Source: Propionibacteriaceae bacterium (GTDB lineage: Bacteria > Actinomycetota > Actinomycetes > Propionibacteriales > Propionibacteriaceae). Taken from it: a stretch of DNA of 6,286 bases. The notes below the pieces were generated by a model. The model was not told the origin of the DNA. It worked only from the letters and a program-made list of their open reading frames with translations, and did not search any database. Location of the stretch: the NCBI GenBank assembly GCA_003153855.1, contig PMBM01000179.1, positions 4,533 to 10,818 of the forward strand, written 5' to 3'. The number at the start of each line of letters is the position of its first letter. The first letter of the stretch is position 1. Shown here piece after piece: positions 1 through 6,286 of this stretch. Both the position numbers and the translations under genes were made by a program.

Positions 1-1865
1 ACGTCACCGGCCGGCTGGAAGCCGAACACCTGCCCGAGGAACGACAGCTTGGCGTTCAGCGACGCGGCGATGGTGTCGGCGCGCCGGAAGCCGTGTCCCT
101 CACCGTCGTACATGACGAGCGCGACGGGCAGACCCTTGGCACGTACGGCCGCGGCCATCTCCTGCGCCTGGCGCGGCGGTACGACCCGGTCGTCGGCTCC
201 CTGCTGCAGGAGCATCGGGGAGTTCAGCCGGTCCAGGTGATGGATCGGTGAGCGCTCCTCGTACAGCGCCTTGCCCTCGGGCCAGGGCGCGACGAGCCTG
301 TCGGTGTAGTGGGCCTCGAACTTGTGGGTGTCCGTGGCCAGGGTCGCCAGGTCGCTGATGCCGAAGTCGGACAGCGCCGCCCCGAAGACGTCGCTCGAGA
401 CGAGCGCCTGCAGCGCTGTGTAGCCACCGGACGACCCGCCCATGATCGCGACGCGTCGCGGGTCGACGAGCCCTCGCTCGACCACGACCCGTACGGCGTC
501 GACGCAGTCCCGGACGTCGACGACGCCCCACTGTCCCAGGAGCCGGTTCCGGTACGCGCGGCCGTAGTGGGAGGACCCTCCGTAGTTCACGTCGAGGATG
601 CCGACGCCGCGGCTGGTCCAGAACTGGTTCGACAGGTTGAGATCGGCGTACGAGAAGCTCGTCGGGCCGCCGTGTGACTTGACGATGACGGGCGGAAGCT
701 CGCCGTCCGGCGCGACCGCGTCGGGGTTGGTCGGCGGGTACCACCATGCGTGGACAGGCCCCTCGGGGCCGTCCCAGGTGATCTGGTCGGCGACGGAGAC
801 GTACGGCAGCGCGGTCTCAGAGCTTCGTCGCAGGGTGGTGATCGCGTTGTCGGTCCAGTCGACGATGGCCAGCTCCGGGGGGGCCGTGGCATGTCCGATC
901 CGGGCCACCGTCCGCGGCCCTGTCCCCCCGAGCTCGAGGGAGGTCGCCTCGATCGGCAGCGCGGTGAAGGCTCCGTTCGCGACGACCCCAACCCGTGGCA
1001 GCCCGCCGACCCAGAGCGTCACGGCGACACGGTCGGCATCCAGGACGCTGTACGGGGCGCCATCGAAGATCCACGGTGCGGGGCAGCAGTCGTATGGGTC
1101 GTCGTGGAGCGCGGTGACGTGGGAACCGTCCCAGCGGTGGAGGTTCCAGTAGCCTGTACGGTCGGAGCAGAAGAGCAGTGCACCGTCCTGAGCCCATGCC
1201 GGATAGATGGCGGACTCCTCGGGACCACCGGCCACGACGACCGCCTCGCTGCCGTCGGCTTCCGCGACCACCAGGCGCGTCGCGTCCCAGGGCATGTCGG
1301 GGTGGTTCCACTCGAACCACGCGAGACGGTCGTCGTCGGACACGGCCGGCTGCGAGTAGAAGTCGGCGCCTGACGCGACGACCCTGCCGCCGTCGCTGTT
1401 CTCGCCGTCGAGCTCCAGCCGTACGAGCGTGTTCACGCAGTCGATGTCGGAGCTCGTGTGGTCCTCGCGGACCGCGTACGCGCTGCGGCTGCTCGGGACG
1501 ACCACGAGGCCTCCGTAGCGGAGCTTCCCCTCGGGCGTGATCGGTCGCGGCGGGGCGCCGTTCTCGATGACGTGCACGACCTGCGACGGGAACGCCACGA
1601 ACACCACGACACCGTCCGCGACGGACCATGCGCCGCCGCCGTACTCGTGCACGCTCGACCGCACGTTGTGGTCGGGTGTGAGCTCCGTACGCTCTCGGTC
1701 CCGGAGCCGCCAGAGCGACGCGCGCCCCTTCTGGGAGGCCCGGCTCTCGACCCAGTACGCGTCGTCGCCGTCGACAGAGCCACCGACGAGACCCACGGCG
1801 TCGGAGGTGATGAGGTCGGTGGAGGCCGGCGACGGCCAGGATCCGTACGGGGTGGTGACGGGCAT
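1..1865 (-). CDS. S9 family serine peptidase (prolyl oligopeptidase / acylaminoacyl-peptidase type), 3' end off window
   Basis: Probably a cytoplasmic serine peptidase that trims peptides or removes blocked N-terminal residues; the exact substrate cannot be read from sequence. 621 codons are visible, and the last ones (LSFLGQVFGFQPAGD) match the usual C-terminus of the family, so only a few residues should be missing. Residues 1 to about 380 have the short beta-strand repeats of a beta-propeller, including a PD40-like stretch around 220-245 (YPAWAQDG, FCSDRTGYWNL). The alpha/beta-hydrolase part follows: HGGP at 398-401 (oxyanion region), nucleophile motif GGSSGGY with Ser478, GADDRVVPP with Asp558 (or 559) as the acid, and GEGHGFR with His591. 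No signal peptide or membrane segment is evident at the N-terminus (MPVTTPYGSWPSP). ATG at 1865 is the only plausible start: an in-frame TAG lies four codons upstream and a -10 box sits six bases before the ATG. Transcribed divergently from the DUF3145 gene. Confidence 0.93.
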   Translation of the reverse strand, partial: MPVTTPYGSWPSPASTDLITSDAVGLVGGSVDGDDAYWVESRASQKGRASLWRLRDRERTELTPDHNVRSSVHEYGGGAWSVADGVVVFVAFPSQVVHVIENGAPPRPITPEGKLRYGGLVVVPSSRSAYAVREDHTSSDIDCVNTLVRLELDGENSDGGRVVASGADFYSQPAVSDDDRLAWFEWNHPDMPWDATRLVVAEADGSEAVVVAGGPEESAIYPAWAQDGALLFCSDRTGYWNLHRWDGSHVTALHDDPYDCCPAPWIFDGAPYSVLDADRVAVTLWVGGLPRVGVVANGAFTALPIEATSLELGGTGPRTVARIGHATAPPELAIVDWTDNAITTLRRSSETALPYVSVADQITWDGPEGPVHAWWYPPTNPDAVAPDGELPPVIVKSHGGPTSFSYADLNLSNQFWTSRGVGILDVNYGGSSHYGRAYRNRLLGQWGVVDVRDCVDAVRVVVERGLVDPRRVAIMGGSSGGYTALQALVSSDVFGAALSDFGISDLATLATDTHKFEAHYTDRLVAPWPEGKALYEERSPIHHLDRLNSPMLLQQGADDRVVPPRQAQEMAAAVRAKGLPVALVMYDGEGHGFRRADTIAASLNAKLSFLGQVFGFQPAGD

Positions 1866-1871
1866 GACGCG

Positions 1872-1877
1872 AGCCTA
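1872..1877 (-). promoter_or_regulatory. -10 box TAGGCT of peptidase gene, leaderless start
   Basis: On the minus strand TAGGCT is followed by six bases and then the ATG at 1865. A transcript starting about seven bases after the hexamer would begin at the start codon. No Shine-Dalgarno is present before the ATG. No clear TTGAC-like -35 is seen at 16-18 bp, which is common in actinobacteria. The same spacing recurs at two other genes in the window. Confidence 0.7.
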
Positions 1878-2002
1878 GTGGGGCGTGTTCGACGTCGCCG
1901 GATGAGGGCATTCGCGTGCGCACTGGTGCTGATGTGACAGGTGGGGCAGAATGGCCTCAGTTCCTCCGAATCGAGGCTGCTGGGGAAGGCACACCTGGAC
2001 CT

Positions 2003-2007
2003 GGAGG
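2003..2007 (+). promoter_or_regulatory. Ribosome binding site GGAGG of DUF3145 gene
   Basis: GGAGG lies four bases before the ATG at 2012 and decides this start over an in-frame ATG at 1916. Protein similarity to the DUF3145 family also begins right after the 2012 start (RGVFYIHS). Confidence 0.8.
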
Positions 2008-2011
2008 AACG

Positions 2012-2509
2012 ATGAGTCAGACCCGCGGAGTGTTCTATATCCACTCCACACCGTCGGCGCTCTGCCCGCACATCGAGTGGGCTGCGTCCGGCGCTTTCGG
2101 CATGCCCGTACGACTCGACTGGATCCCGCAGCCCGCTGAGCGGTCGAGCTACCGCACCGAGTACTCGTGGCAGGGTCCCGTCGGCACCCCCGAGAAGGTC
2201 GCGTCCGTGCTGTCCCGCTGGGACCGGATCCGCTTCGAGATCACCGAGGAGCCGACGTCCTTCTCCGAGGGCAGCCGCATCAGCTACACGCCACGGCTCG
2301 GCCTGTTCCGTGCGCAGACTGGACTGACCGGCGACATCGTCGTGCCCGAGGGTCGGCTGAAGTCCGCTCTCCTCGCCGACGCACTCGGCACGAAGCCGCT
2401 CGGGGTGTCCGTCGCCGAGCTTCTGGGCGCCCCGTGGGACGACGAGCTCGAGATCTTCCGCTACGCGGGCGAGGGTGCTCCGGTCCGCTGGCTGCACCAG
2501 GTGGTGTAG
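2012..2509 (+). CDS. DUF3145 domain protein
   Basis: A 165-aa protein that I recognise as the actinobacterial DUF3145 family; its function is unknown to me. The whole length is the domain. The N-terminal signature RGVFYIHSTPSALCPHIEW covers residues 5-23, with Cys18 and His20. The middle holds LDWIPQP, a WQG segment and RFEITEEPTS. The C-terminus carries the highly conserved WDDELE, FRYAGEGAPVRWLHQVV. There is no signal peptide, membrane helix or known catalytic motif, so a soluble cytoplasmic protein is likely. The start at 2012 is set by a GGAGG Shine-Dalgarno; a longer frame opening at 1916 adds 32 residues unlike the family. The gene is first in a plus-strand run, 31 bp before DUF3090, and diverges from the peptidase gene. 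Nothing indicates truncation. Family assignment is confident and function is open. Confidence 0.92.
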   Translation: MSQTRGVFYIHSTPSALCPHIEWAASGAFGMPVRLDWIPQPAERSSYRTEYSWQGPVGTPEKVASVLSRWDRIRFEITEEPTSFSEGSRISYTPRLGLFRAQTGLTGDIVVPEGRLKSALLADALGTKPLGVSVAELLGAPWDDELEIFRYAGEGAPVRWLHQVV

Positions 2510-2528
2510 GGAGTTCTGGCGGCGCCCC

Positions 2529-2534
2529 TAGGCT
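2529..2534 (+). promoter_or_regulatory. -10 box TAGGCT of DUF3090 gene, leaderless start
   Basis: TAGGCT followed by six bases (GTCGCC) and GTG at 2541, the same arrangement as at the peptidase and mshC genes. No Shine-Dalgarno precedes the GTG. This favours the GTG over an in-frame ATG at 2556, which does have a GGAG nine bases upstream. Confidence 0.7.
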
Positions 2535-2540
2535 GTCGCC

Positions 2541-3056
2541 GTGGAGTCACGGCACATGGAGTTCGCGAAGCCCGACCGGTTCGTCGCCGGTGCGGCGGGC
2601 GACGGGGAGCAGCGCCGGTTCTACCTCCAGATCCGCGAGGGCAGCCTGCTCGCGACGGTAGCCATCACGCGCGGACAGCTCACGATGCTGTCGCTCCACC
2701 TGGGCACGGTGCTCGACGAGGTGAGCCGGCTGGCTGCGGTCGACACCGCGGAGGCGGACCGTACGGTCGACGTCGGCCCGCTGGAGGTCCCGCTGTTCGC
2801 CCTCTTCACCGCGAACCACCTGCAGGTCGGCTGGGACCCGGTCGCGGGGATCGTCCGGGTGTCGCTGGCGGACCCCGACCTCGAACCCCCGTACAGCCTC
2901 GACGTCCTTCTCACCCCGAAGATGGCGCGCCGCTTCGGTAGCCGCGCCAACCGCGTCATCCGGGACACGCCGGCCTGCCCCTTGTGCGGCCAGCAGATCG
3001 CGCCGGAGGGGCATGTCTGCCCACGTCTCGACGGTTACCGTGCCGTCAAGCTCTGA
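2541..3056 (+). CDS. DUF3090 (TIGR03847-type) protein with C-terminal zinc-ribbon-like motif
   Basis: A 171-aa protein that I recognise as the actinobacterial DUF3090 family, counterpart of Rv2134c; the biochemical role is not established. The N-terminus has the family element PDRFVAG followed by GEQRRFYLQIREG. The C-terminus has CPLCG, HVCPR and DGYR; Cys146, Cys149, His158 and Cys160 look like a small metal-binding knuckle. Family members are often about 190 aa with an acidic stretch in the second half; here that part is short (LADPDLEPPYSLDVLLTP). The GTG start fits the family N-terminus (SRHMEFAKPDRF) and the leaderless -10 box; ATG at 2556 is the alternative. It lies 21 bp before mshC. 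In mycobacteria and streptomycetes this family sits in the mshC neighbourhood, so a link to mycothiol or cysteine metabolism is often suspected; this is inference from context only. Confidence 0.9.
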   Translation: MESRHMEFAKPDRFVAGAAGDGEQRRFYLQIREGSLLATVAITRGQLTMLSLHLGTVLDEVSRLAAVDTAEADRTVDVGPLEVPLFALFTANHLQVGWDPVAGIVRVSLADPDLEPPYSLDVLLTPKMARRFGSRANRVIRDTPACPLCGQQIAPEGHVCPRLDGYRAVKL

Positions 3057-3065
3057 CCGGGGCGC

Positions 3066-3071
3066 TAGGCT
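3066..3071 (+). promoter_or_regulatory. -10 box TAGGCT of mshC, leaderless start
   Basis: TAGGCT followed by six bases (CCCCGC) and GTG at 3078. It sits in the 21-bp gap after the DUF3090 stop, so mshC probably has its own promoter. There is no Shine-Dalgarno before the GTG. CCGTCA at 3043-3048, 17 bp upstream, is only a weak -35 candidate. Confidence 0.7.
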
Positions 3072-3077
3072 CCCCGC

Positions 3078-4316
3078 GTGAAATCCTGGCCGTCGCCCTC
3101 CCTGCCCGCGCCCCTCTCCGGCACCGTCACGCCGGTCGCCGCGCACGACACCGCGACTGGCGGGGTTGTCCCGGTCGGGCCGTCGCAGGGGACCGCGAGG
3201 CTGTACGTGTGCGGCATCACCCCGTACGACGCCACCCACATGGGACATGCGTTCACGTACGTGACGTTCGACCTGCTGAACCGCGCGTGGCGCGACGCGG
3301 GCATCGACGTCTCGTACACCCAGAACATCACCGACGTCGACGACCCGCTGCTCGAGCGCGCGACGGCGACCGGCGTCAACTGGGTCGAGCTCGCCGAGAA
3401 CCAGACCGACCTGTTCCGCGAGGACATGACCGCGCTCCGCGTGATCCCGCCGAAGGAGTACGTCGGCGCGGTCGAGGCGATACCGGAGGTGGTGGCCCTC
3501 ATCGAGCGGCTGGCCGAGGCCGGCTACGTCTACCAGGTCGACGACGAGTACCCCGACTGGTACTTCACGACCAACCAGGCCCGGGAGTTCGGTGACGTGT
3601 CCTCGTACGACCGGACGAAGATGCTCGAGGTCTTCGCCGAGCGCGGTGGCGACCCGGACCGTACGGGCAAGCGCGACGCGCTCGACTGTCTCGTGTGGCG
3701 GATGGAGCGCGAGGGCGAGCCCGCGTGGGACAGCCCGCTGGGGCGTGGCCGTCCCGGATGGCACATCGAATGTACGGCCATCGCTCTCGACACGCTCGGG
3801 GAGACGTTCGACGTTCAGGGCGGGGGGAGCGACCTCATCTTCCCGCACCACGAGATGTGTGCGGCGGAGGGGATCGCCGCGACCGGTGAGTCGTTCGCGA
3901 GGGCGTACGTGCACGTGGCGATGGTCGGTCTCGACGGCGAGAAGATGAGCAAGTCCAAGGGCAACCTCGTGCTCGTCTCGCGGCTGCGCGAGCAGGGCGT
4001 CGACCCCATGGCCATCCGGCTCGTCCTGCTCAGCCACCACCATCTGACCGAGTGGAGCTGGACGGCCGCGGATCTCGACGCGAACATCGGTCGCCTGGCC
4101 GCGTGGCGGAAGGCGGTCTCCGGTGAGACCTCCGTGGATGCCGCCGAGACCGTGCGGGCTGTACGGGAGGCTGTGGCCGACGACCTGCACGCGGATCGCG
4201 CGCTAGAGGCGATCGACGCGTGGGCCCTCGCGTCGGCGGAAGCCGACGCGGACGCCGACGGAGCCCGCGACACGATCCGTACGCTCGTCGACGGCCTTCT
4301 GGGCGTCGCGCTGTAG
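3078..4316 (+). CDS. mshC: Cysteine--1-D-myo-inosityl 2-amino-2-deoxy-alpha-D-glucopyranoside ligase (mycothiol biosynthesis)
   Basis: MshC activates cysteine with ATP and joins it to the amine of GlcN-Ins, the step before final acetylation in mycothiol synthesis; it acts in the cytoplasm. The 412-aa length is normal for the family. It is a class I aminoacyl-tRNA-synthetase-like fold related to CysRS: YVCGITPYDATHMGHA at 43-58 holds Cys45 and the HIGH-type element HMGH (54-57); TQNITDVDD follows at 81-89; KMSKSKGN is at 289-296. Cys45, Cys232 (GWHIECT) and His257 (FPHHE) fit the Cys/Cys/His zinc site that binds the cysteine substrate. ERGGDPDRTGKRDALD (188-203) is typical of MshC rather than true CysRS, and the protein lacks the long C-terminal tRNA-binding part of CysRS. 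The GTG start is supported by a -10 box six bases upstream. It follows DUF3090 by 21 bp, and a hairpin lies just after the stop. Confidence 0.96.
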   Translation: MKSWPSPSLPAPLSGTVTPVAAHDTATGGVVPVGPSQGTARLYVCGITPYDATHMGHAFTYVTFDLLNRAWRDAGIDVSYTQNITDVDDPLLERATATGVNWVELAENQTDLFREDMTALRVIPPKEYVGAVEAIPEVVALIERLAEAGYVYQVDDEYPDWYFTTNQAREFGDVSSYDRTKMLEVFAERGGDPDRTGKRDALDCLVWRMEREGEPAWDSPLGRGRPGWHIECTAIALDTLGETFDVQGGGSDLIFPHHEMCAAEGIAATGESFARAYVHVAMVGLDGEKMSKSKGNLVLVSRLREQGVDPMAIRLVLLSHHHLTEWSWTAADLDANIGRLAAWRKAVSGETSVDAAETVRAVREAVADDLHADRALEAIDAWALASAEADADADGARDTIRTLVDGLLGVAL

Positions 4317-4320
4317 TCAG

Positions 4321-4337
4321 GCCCCTTCACCAGGGGC
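4321..4337. terminator. Hairpin between convergent genes, probable bidirectional terminator
   Basis: GCCCCT, loop TCACC, AGGGGC forms a perfect 6-bp stem with a 5-base loop, four bases after the mshC stop and ten bases beyond the stop of the convergent gene. It has no T-run on either side, so it is not a classical intrinsic terminator; short GC hairpins without T-tracts are commonly proposed as terminators in actinobacteria. Position between two converging genes is the main support. Confidence 0.55.
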
Positions 4338-4347
4338 GACAGCCGTT

Positions 4348-5205
4348 CTAGGCCTGCGAGGGCTTCGGTTCCGACCGGCGGATGACGGCGCGGCCCACCT
4401 TCATCGCGATGCCACCTCCCGGCACGAGGAGGTCGACCGCGTCCGCACCGATGTCGAACAGCAGCTCCTTCGACAGGTGACGGGTCATGCGGGAGCCCAC
4501 GGTCGTGGTCGTGGTCTTGGACTCACCCGTTACCCCGTCGATCTCCAACGACTGGCTCTTCTGCTTGCTGCGCCACAGGAACTCGAACGCGTACACCGGA
4601 CGGAAGAACAAGGCGATCGACGTCACGTCGACGACATCGGTGATGATCCGGTCCGCCTGCACCGCGGTCATGAGCTGGCCCAGCTCCTGGCGGACAAGGA
4701 AGGACGAGCGGAACTCGGGCACCCACACGACGGCGTCGGCCGGGGCGAAGGAGTCGACCTCCCGCAGCTCGGTCATGGGGCGCTTGAGGTTGTGGGTCAG
4801 GTCGGGACGGGGCTTCCCGGTCATGCCGTCCACCACCTCGTCCTTGCGGTGGGACTCCCGGCACCGGGTGAGCGCGGTCAGCTGGATGCTCCCGTCCTTC
4901 ACCTCCAGCTGGGTGTCGGGTGCCAGGTCGAGGAACACGGCCTCGGCGGCTGTGTTCTTCACCGGGAGGGCGAGCGTCTCCTTGACCTCGTACTCCAGGT
5001 CGCTGTGGCAGGCGATGTGCCAGAACGGCTCGTACCGGAGCTCGCTCTTGGTGATCTGTACGTCATCGCCGGCGGGGCGGAACACGAGGTTGGACAGAGC
5101 CCCGAAGACACTGGCCTTCTGGCCCCACGCCTTCTCCTTCGCAGCGTCCCATGTCACGCTAGGAGTGACCACGAACACGCGCTCGGGGGAGACTCGGATC
5201 TCCAT
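4348..5205 (-). CDS. Uncharacterised 285-aa protein with two similar aromatic/DG-TG segments
   Basis: I do not recognise this family. The protein is soluble-looking for most of its length, with no signal peptide. It shows two segments of like pattern. The first has RYEPFWHI (57-64) and later VVDGMTGKPR (124-133). The second has FRPVYAFEFLW (201-211) and EIDGVTGESK (221-230). This suggests two related beta-rich units, a kind of pattern I associate loosely with membrane- or envelope-linked proteins; no enzyme motif is seen. A run of five Thr follows at 231-235. The C-terminal stretch at about 250-275 (DLLVPGGGIAMKVG) is hydrophobic and glycine-rich and could touch a membrane, but it is not a clear helix. 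The ATG at 5205 has a strong Shine-Dalgarno (GGAGGGAGG) and an upstream TAGGGT box. Clean frame, strong start signals and codon bias make it a real gene. It converges on mshC and diverges from argG. Confidence 0.85.
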   Translation of the reverse strand: MEIRVSPERVFVVTPSVTWDAAKEKAWGQKASVFGALSNLVFRPAGDDVQITKSELRYEPFWHIACHSDLEYEVKETLALPVKNTAAEAVFLDLAPDTQLEVKDGSIQLTALTRCRESHRKDEVVDGMTGKPRPDLTHNLKRPMTELREVDSFAPADAVVWVPEFRSSFLVRQELGQLMTAVQADRIITDVVDVTSIALFFRPVYAFEFLWRSKQKSQSLEIDGVTGESKTTTTTVGSRMTRHLSKELLFDIGADAVDLLVPGGGIAMKVGRAVIRRSEPKPSQA

Positions 5206-5210
5206 CGAAG

Positions 5211-5219
5211 CCTCCCTCC
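5211..5219 (-). promoter_or_regulatory. Strong ribosome binding site GGAGGGAGG of the 285-aa protein gene
   Basis: On the minus strand GGAGGGAGG ends five bases before the ATG at 5205. It fixes that start. An out-of-frame ATG at 5224 lies just upstream and would not be served by it. Confidence 0.8.
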
Positions 5220-5235
5220 GCCATCAGCCAGCCTC

Positions 5236-5241
5236 ACCCTA
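5236..5241 (-). promoter_or_regulatory. -10 box TAGGGT of the 285-aa protein gene
   Basis: TAGGGT on the minus strand is 30 bases before the ATG. A start about seven bases downstream would give a leader of roughly 24 bases that includes the Shine-Dalgarno. No clear -35 is seen. It matches the TAGGNT pattern of the other promoters in the window. Confidence 0.5.
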
Positions 5242-5321
5242 GCCTGGACCGCGGGCGCGTACGAGGGGTCCGTTTCCGTCTTGCTCGACCGCTACCCGCA
5301 CCGTCTCCGCCGAGTTCCTGA

Positions 5322-6286
<965 letters not shown>

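Larger units (their letters stand above)
1866..2011. other. Divergent intergenic region between peptidase and DUF3145 genes
   Basis: This 146-bp gap carries the start signals of two divergent genes. The peptidase -10 box lies at its left end and the DUF3145 Shine-Dalgarno at its right end. I could not find a convincing promoter for DUF3145. CAGAAT at 1947-1952 is a weak -10 candidate without a recognisable -35. No strong dyad or repeat is visible. An open frame does extend through this gap from 1916 into DUF3145, but it does not resemble the family and is better read as non-coding. Confidence 0.6.

Noticed and set aside
817..1923. A 368-codon open frame on the minus strand within the peptidase gene
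   Set aside because: It overlaps the S9 peptidase frame, whose catalytic motifs are all present. The alternative product is Arg-rich with no recognisable domain.
1916..2011. N-terminal extension of DUF3145 from an in-frame ATG at 1916
   Set aside because: The family begins after the ATG at 2012, which has a GGAGG four bases upstream. The added residues are unlike the family.
1433..2497. A 354-codon minus-strand frame covering the promoter gap and all of DUF3145
   Set aside because: It runs antisense to a recognised family and through the divergent promoter region, and the product is low-complexity Arg/Ser/Pro-rich.
2507..2530. TAGGG...CCCTA pairing after the DUF3145 stop as a terminator
   Set aside because: Only five base pairs around a 14-base loop, no T-run, and the right arm overlaps the DUF3090 -10 box. 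Likely chance.
2547..4190. A 547-codon open frame on the minus strand opposite DUF3090 and mshC
   Set aside because: It mirrors two well-recognised genes. Its Arg/Val/Asp-rich composition is what the antisense of high-GC coding DNA gives, and it has no family resemblance.

Overview
The window is high-GC DNA from an actinobacterium. The presence of mshC (mycothiol synthesis), DUF3145 and DUF3090 (families I know only from Actinobacteria) and several leaderless starts behind TAnnnT -10 boxes support this. Codon style and gene content would fit Nocardioidaceae/Propionibacteriales, but the genus is a guess. I see no tRNA, rRNA, CRISPR array, insertion sequence or phage gene; this looks like ordinary chromosomal backbone.

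Layout, left to right. (1) An S9-family serine peptidase (prolyl oligopeptidase/acylaminoacyl-peptidase type) on the minus strand runs off the left edge and lacks only its last residues. (2) A 146-bp divergent gap leads to a plus-strand run: DUF3145 protein (2012-2509), DUF3090 protein (2541-3056) and mshC (3078-4316). MshC joins cysteine to GlcN-Ins in mycothiol biosynthesis. (3) A short hairpin at 4321-4337 separates mshC from a convergent minus-strand gene of unknown function (285 aa, 4348-5205). (4) A 275-bp divergent gap (5206-5480), rich in dyad symmetry, leads to argG on the plus strand. argG encodes an argininosuccinate synthase of the long, E. coli-like class and is cut by the right edge after 268 codons.

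The clearest pattern is in the starts. Three genes (peptidase, DUF3090, mshC) have the same arrangement: TAGGCT, six bases, then ATG/GTG, with no Shine-Dalgarno sequence. argG has TAGGAT, seven bases, ATG. These are expected to give leaderless mRNAs. The unknown 285-aa gene has TAGGGT further upstream plus a strong Shine-Dalgarno, and DUF3145 has a Shine-Dalgarno. DUF3090 and mshC are therefore probably transcribable on their own although only 21 bp separates them.

I did not find an obviously new multi-gene system. The best leads are the operator-like cluster upstream of argG (a perfect TGACCC-N4-GGGTCA dyad and a 16-bp inverted repeat), the uncharacterised 285-aa protein with a two-part internal similarity, and a shortened version of the usual DUF3090-mshC neighbourhood.
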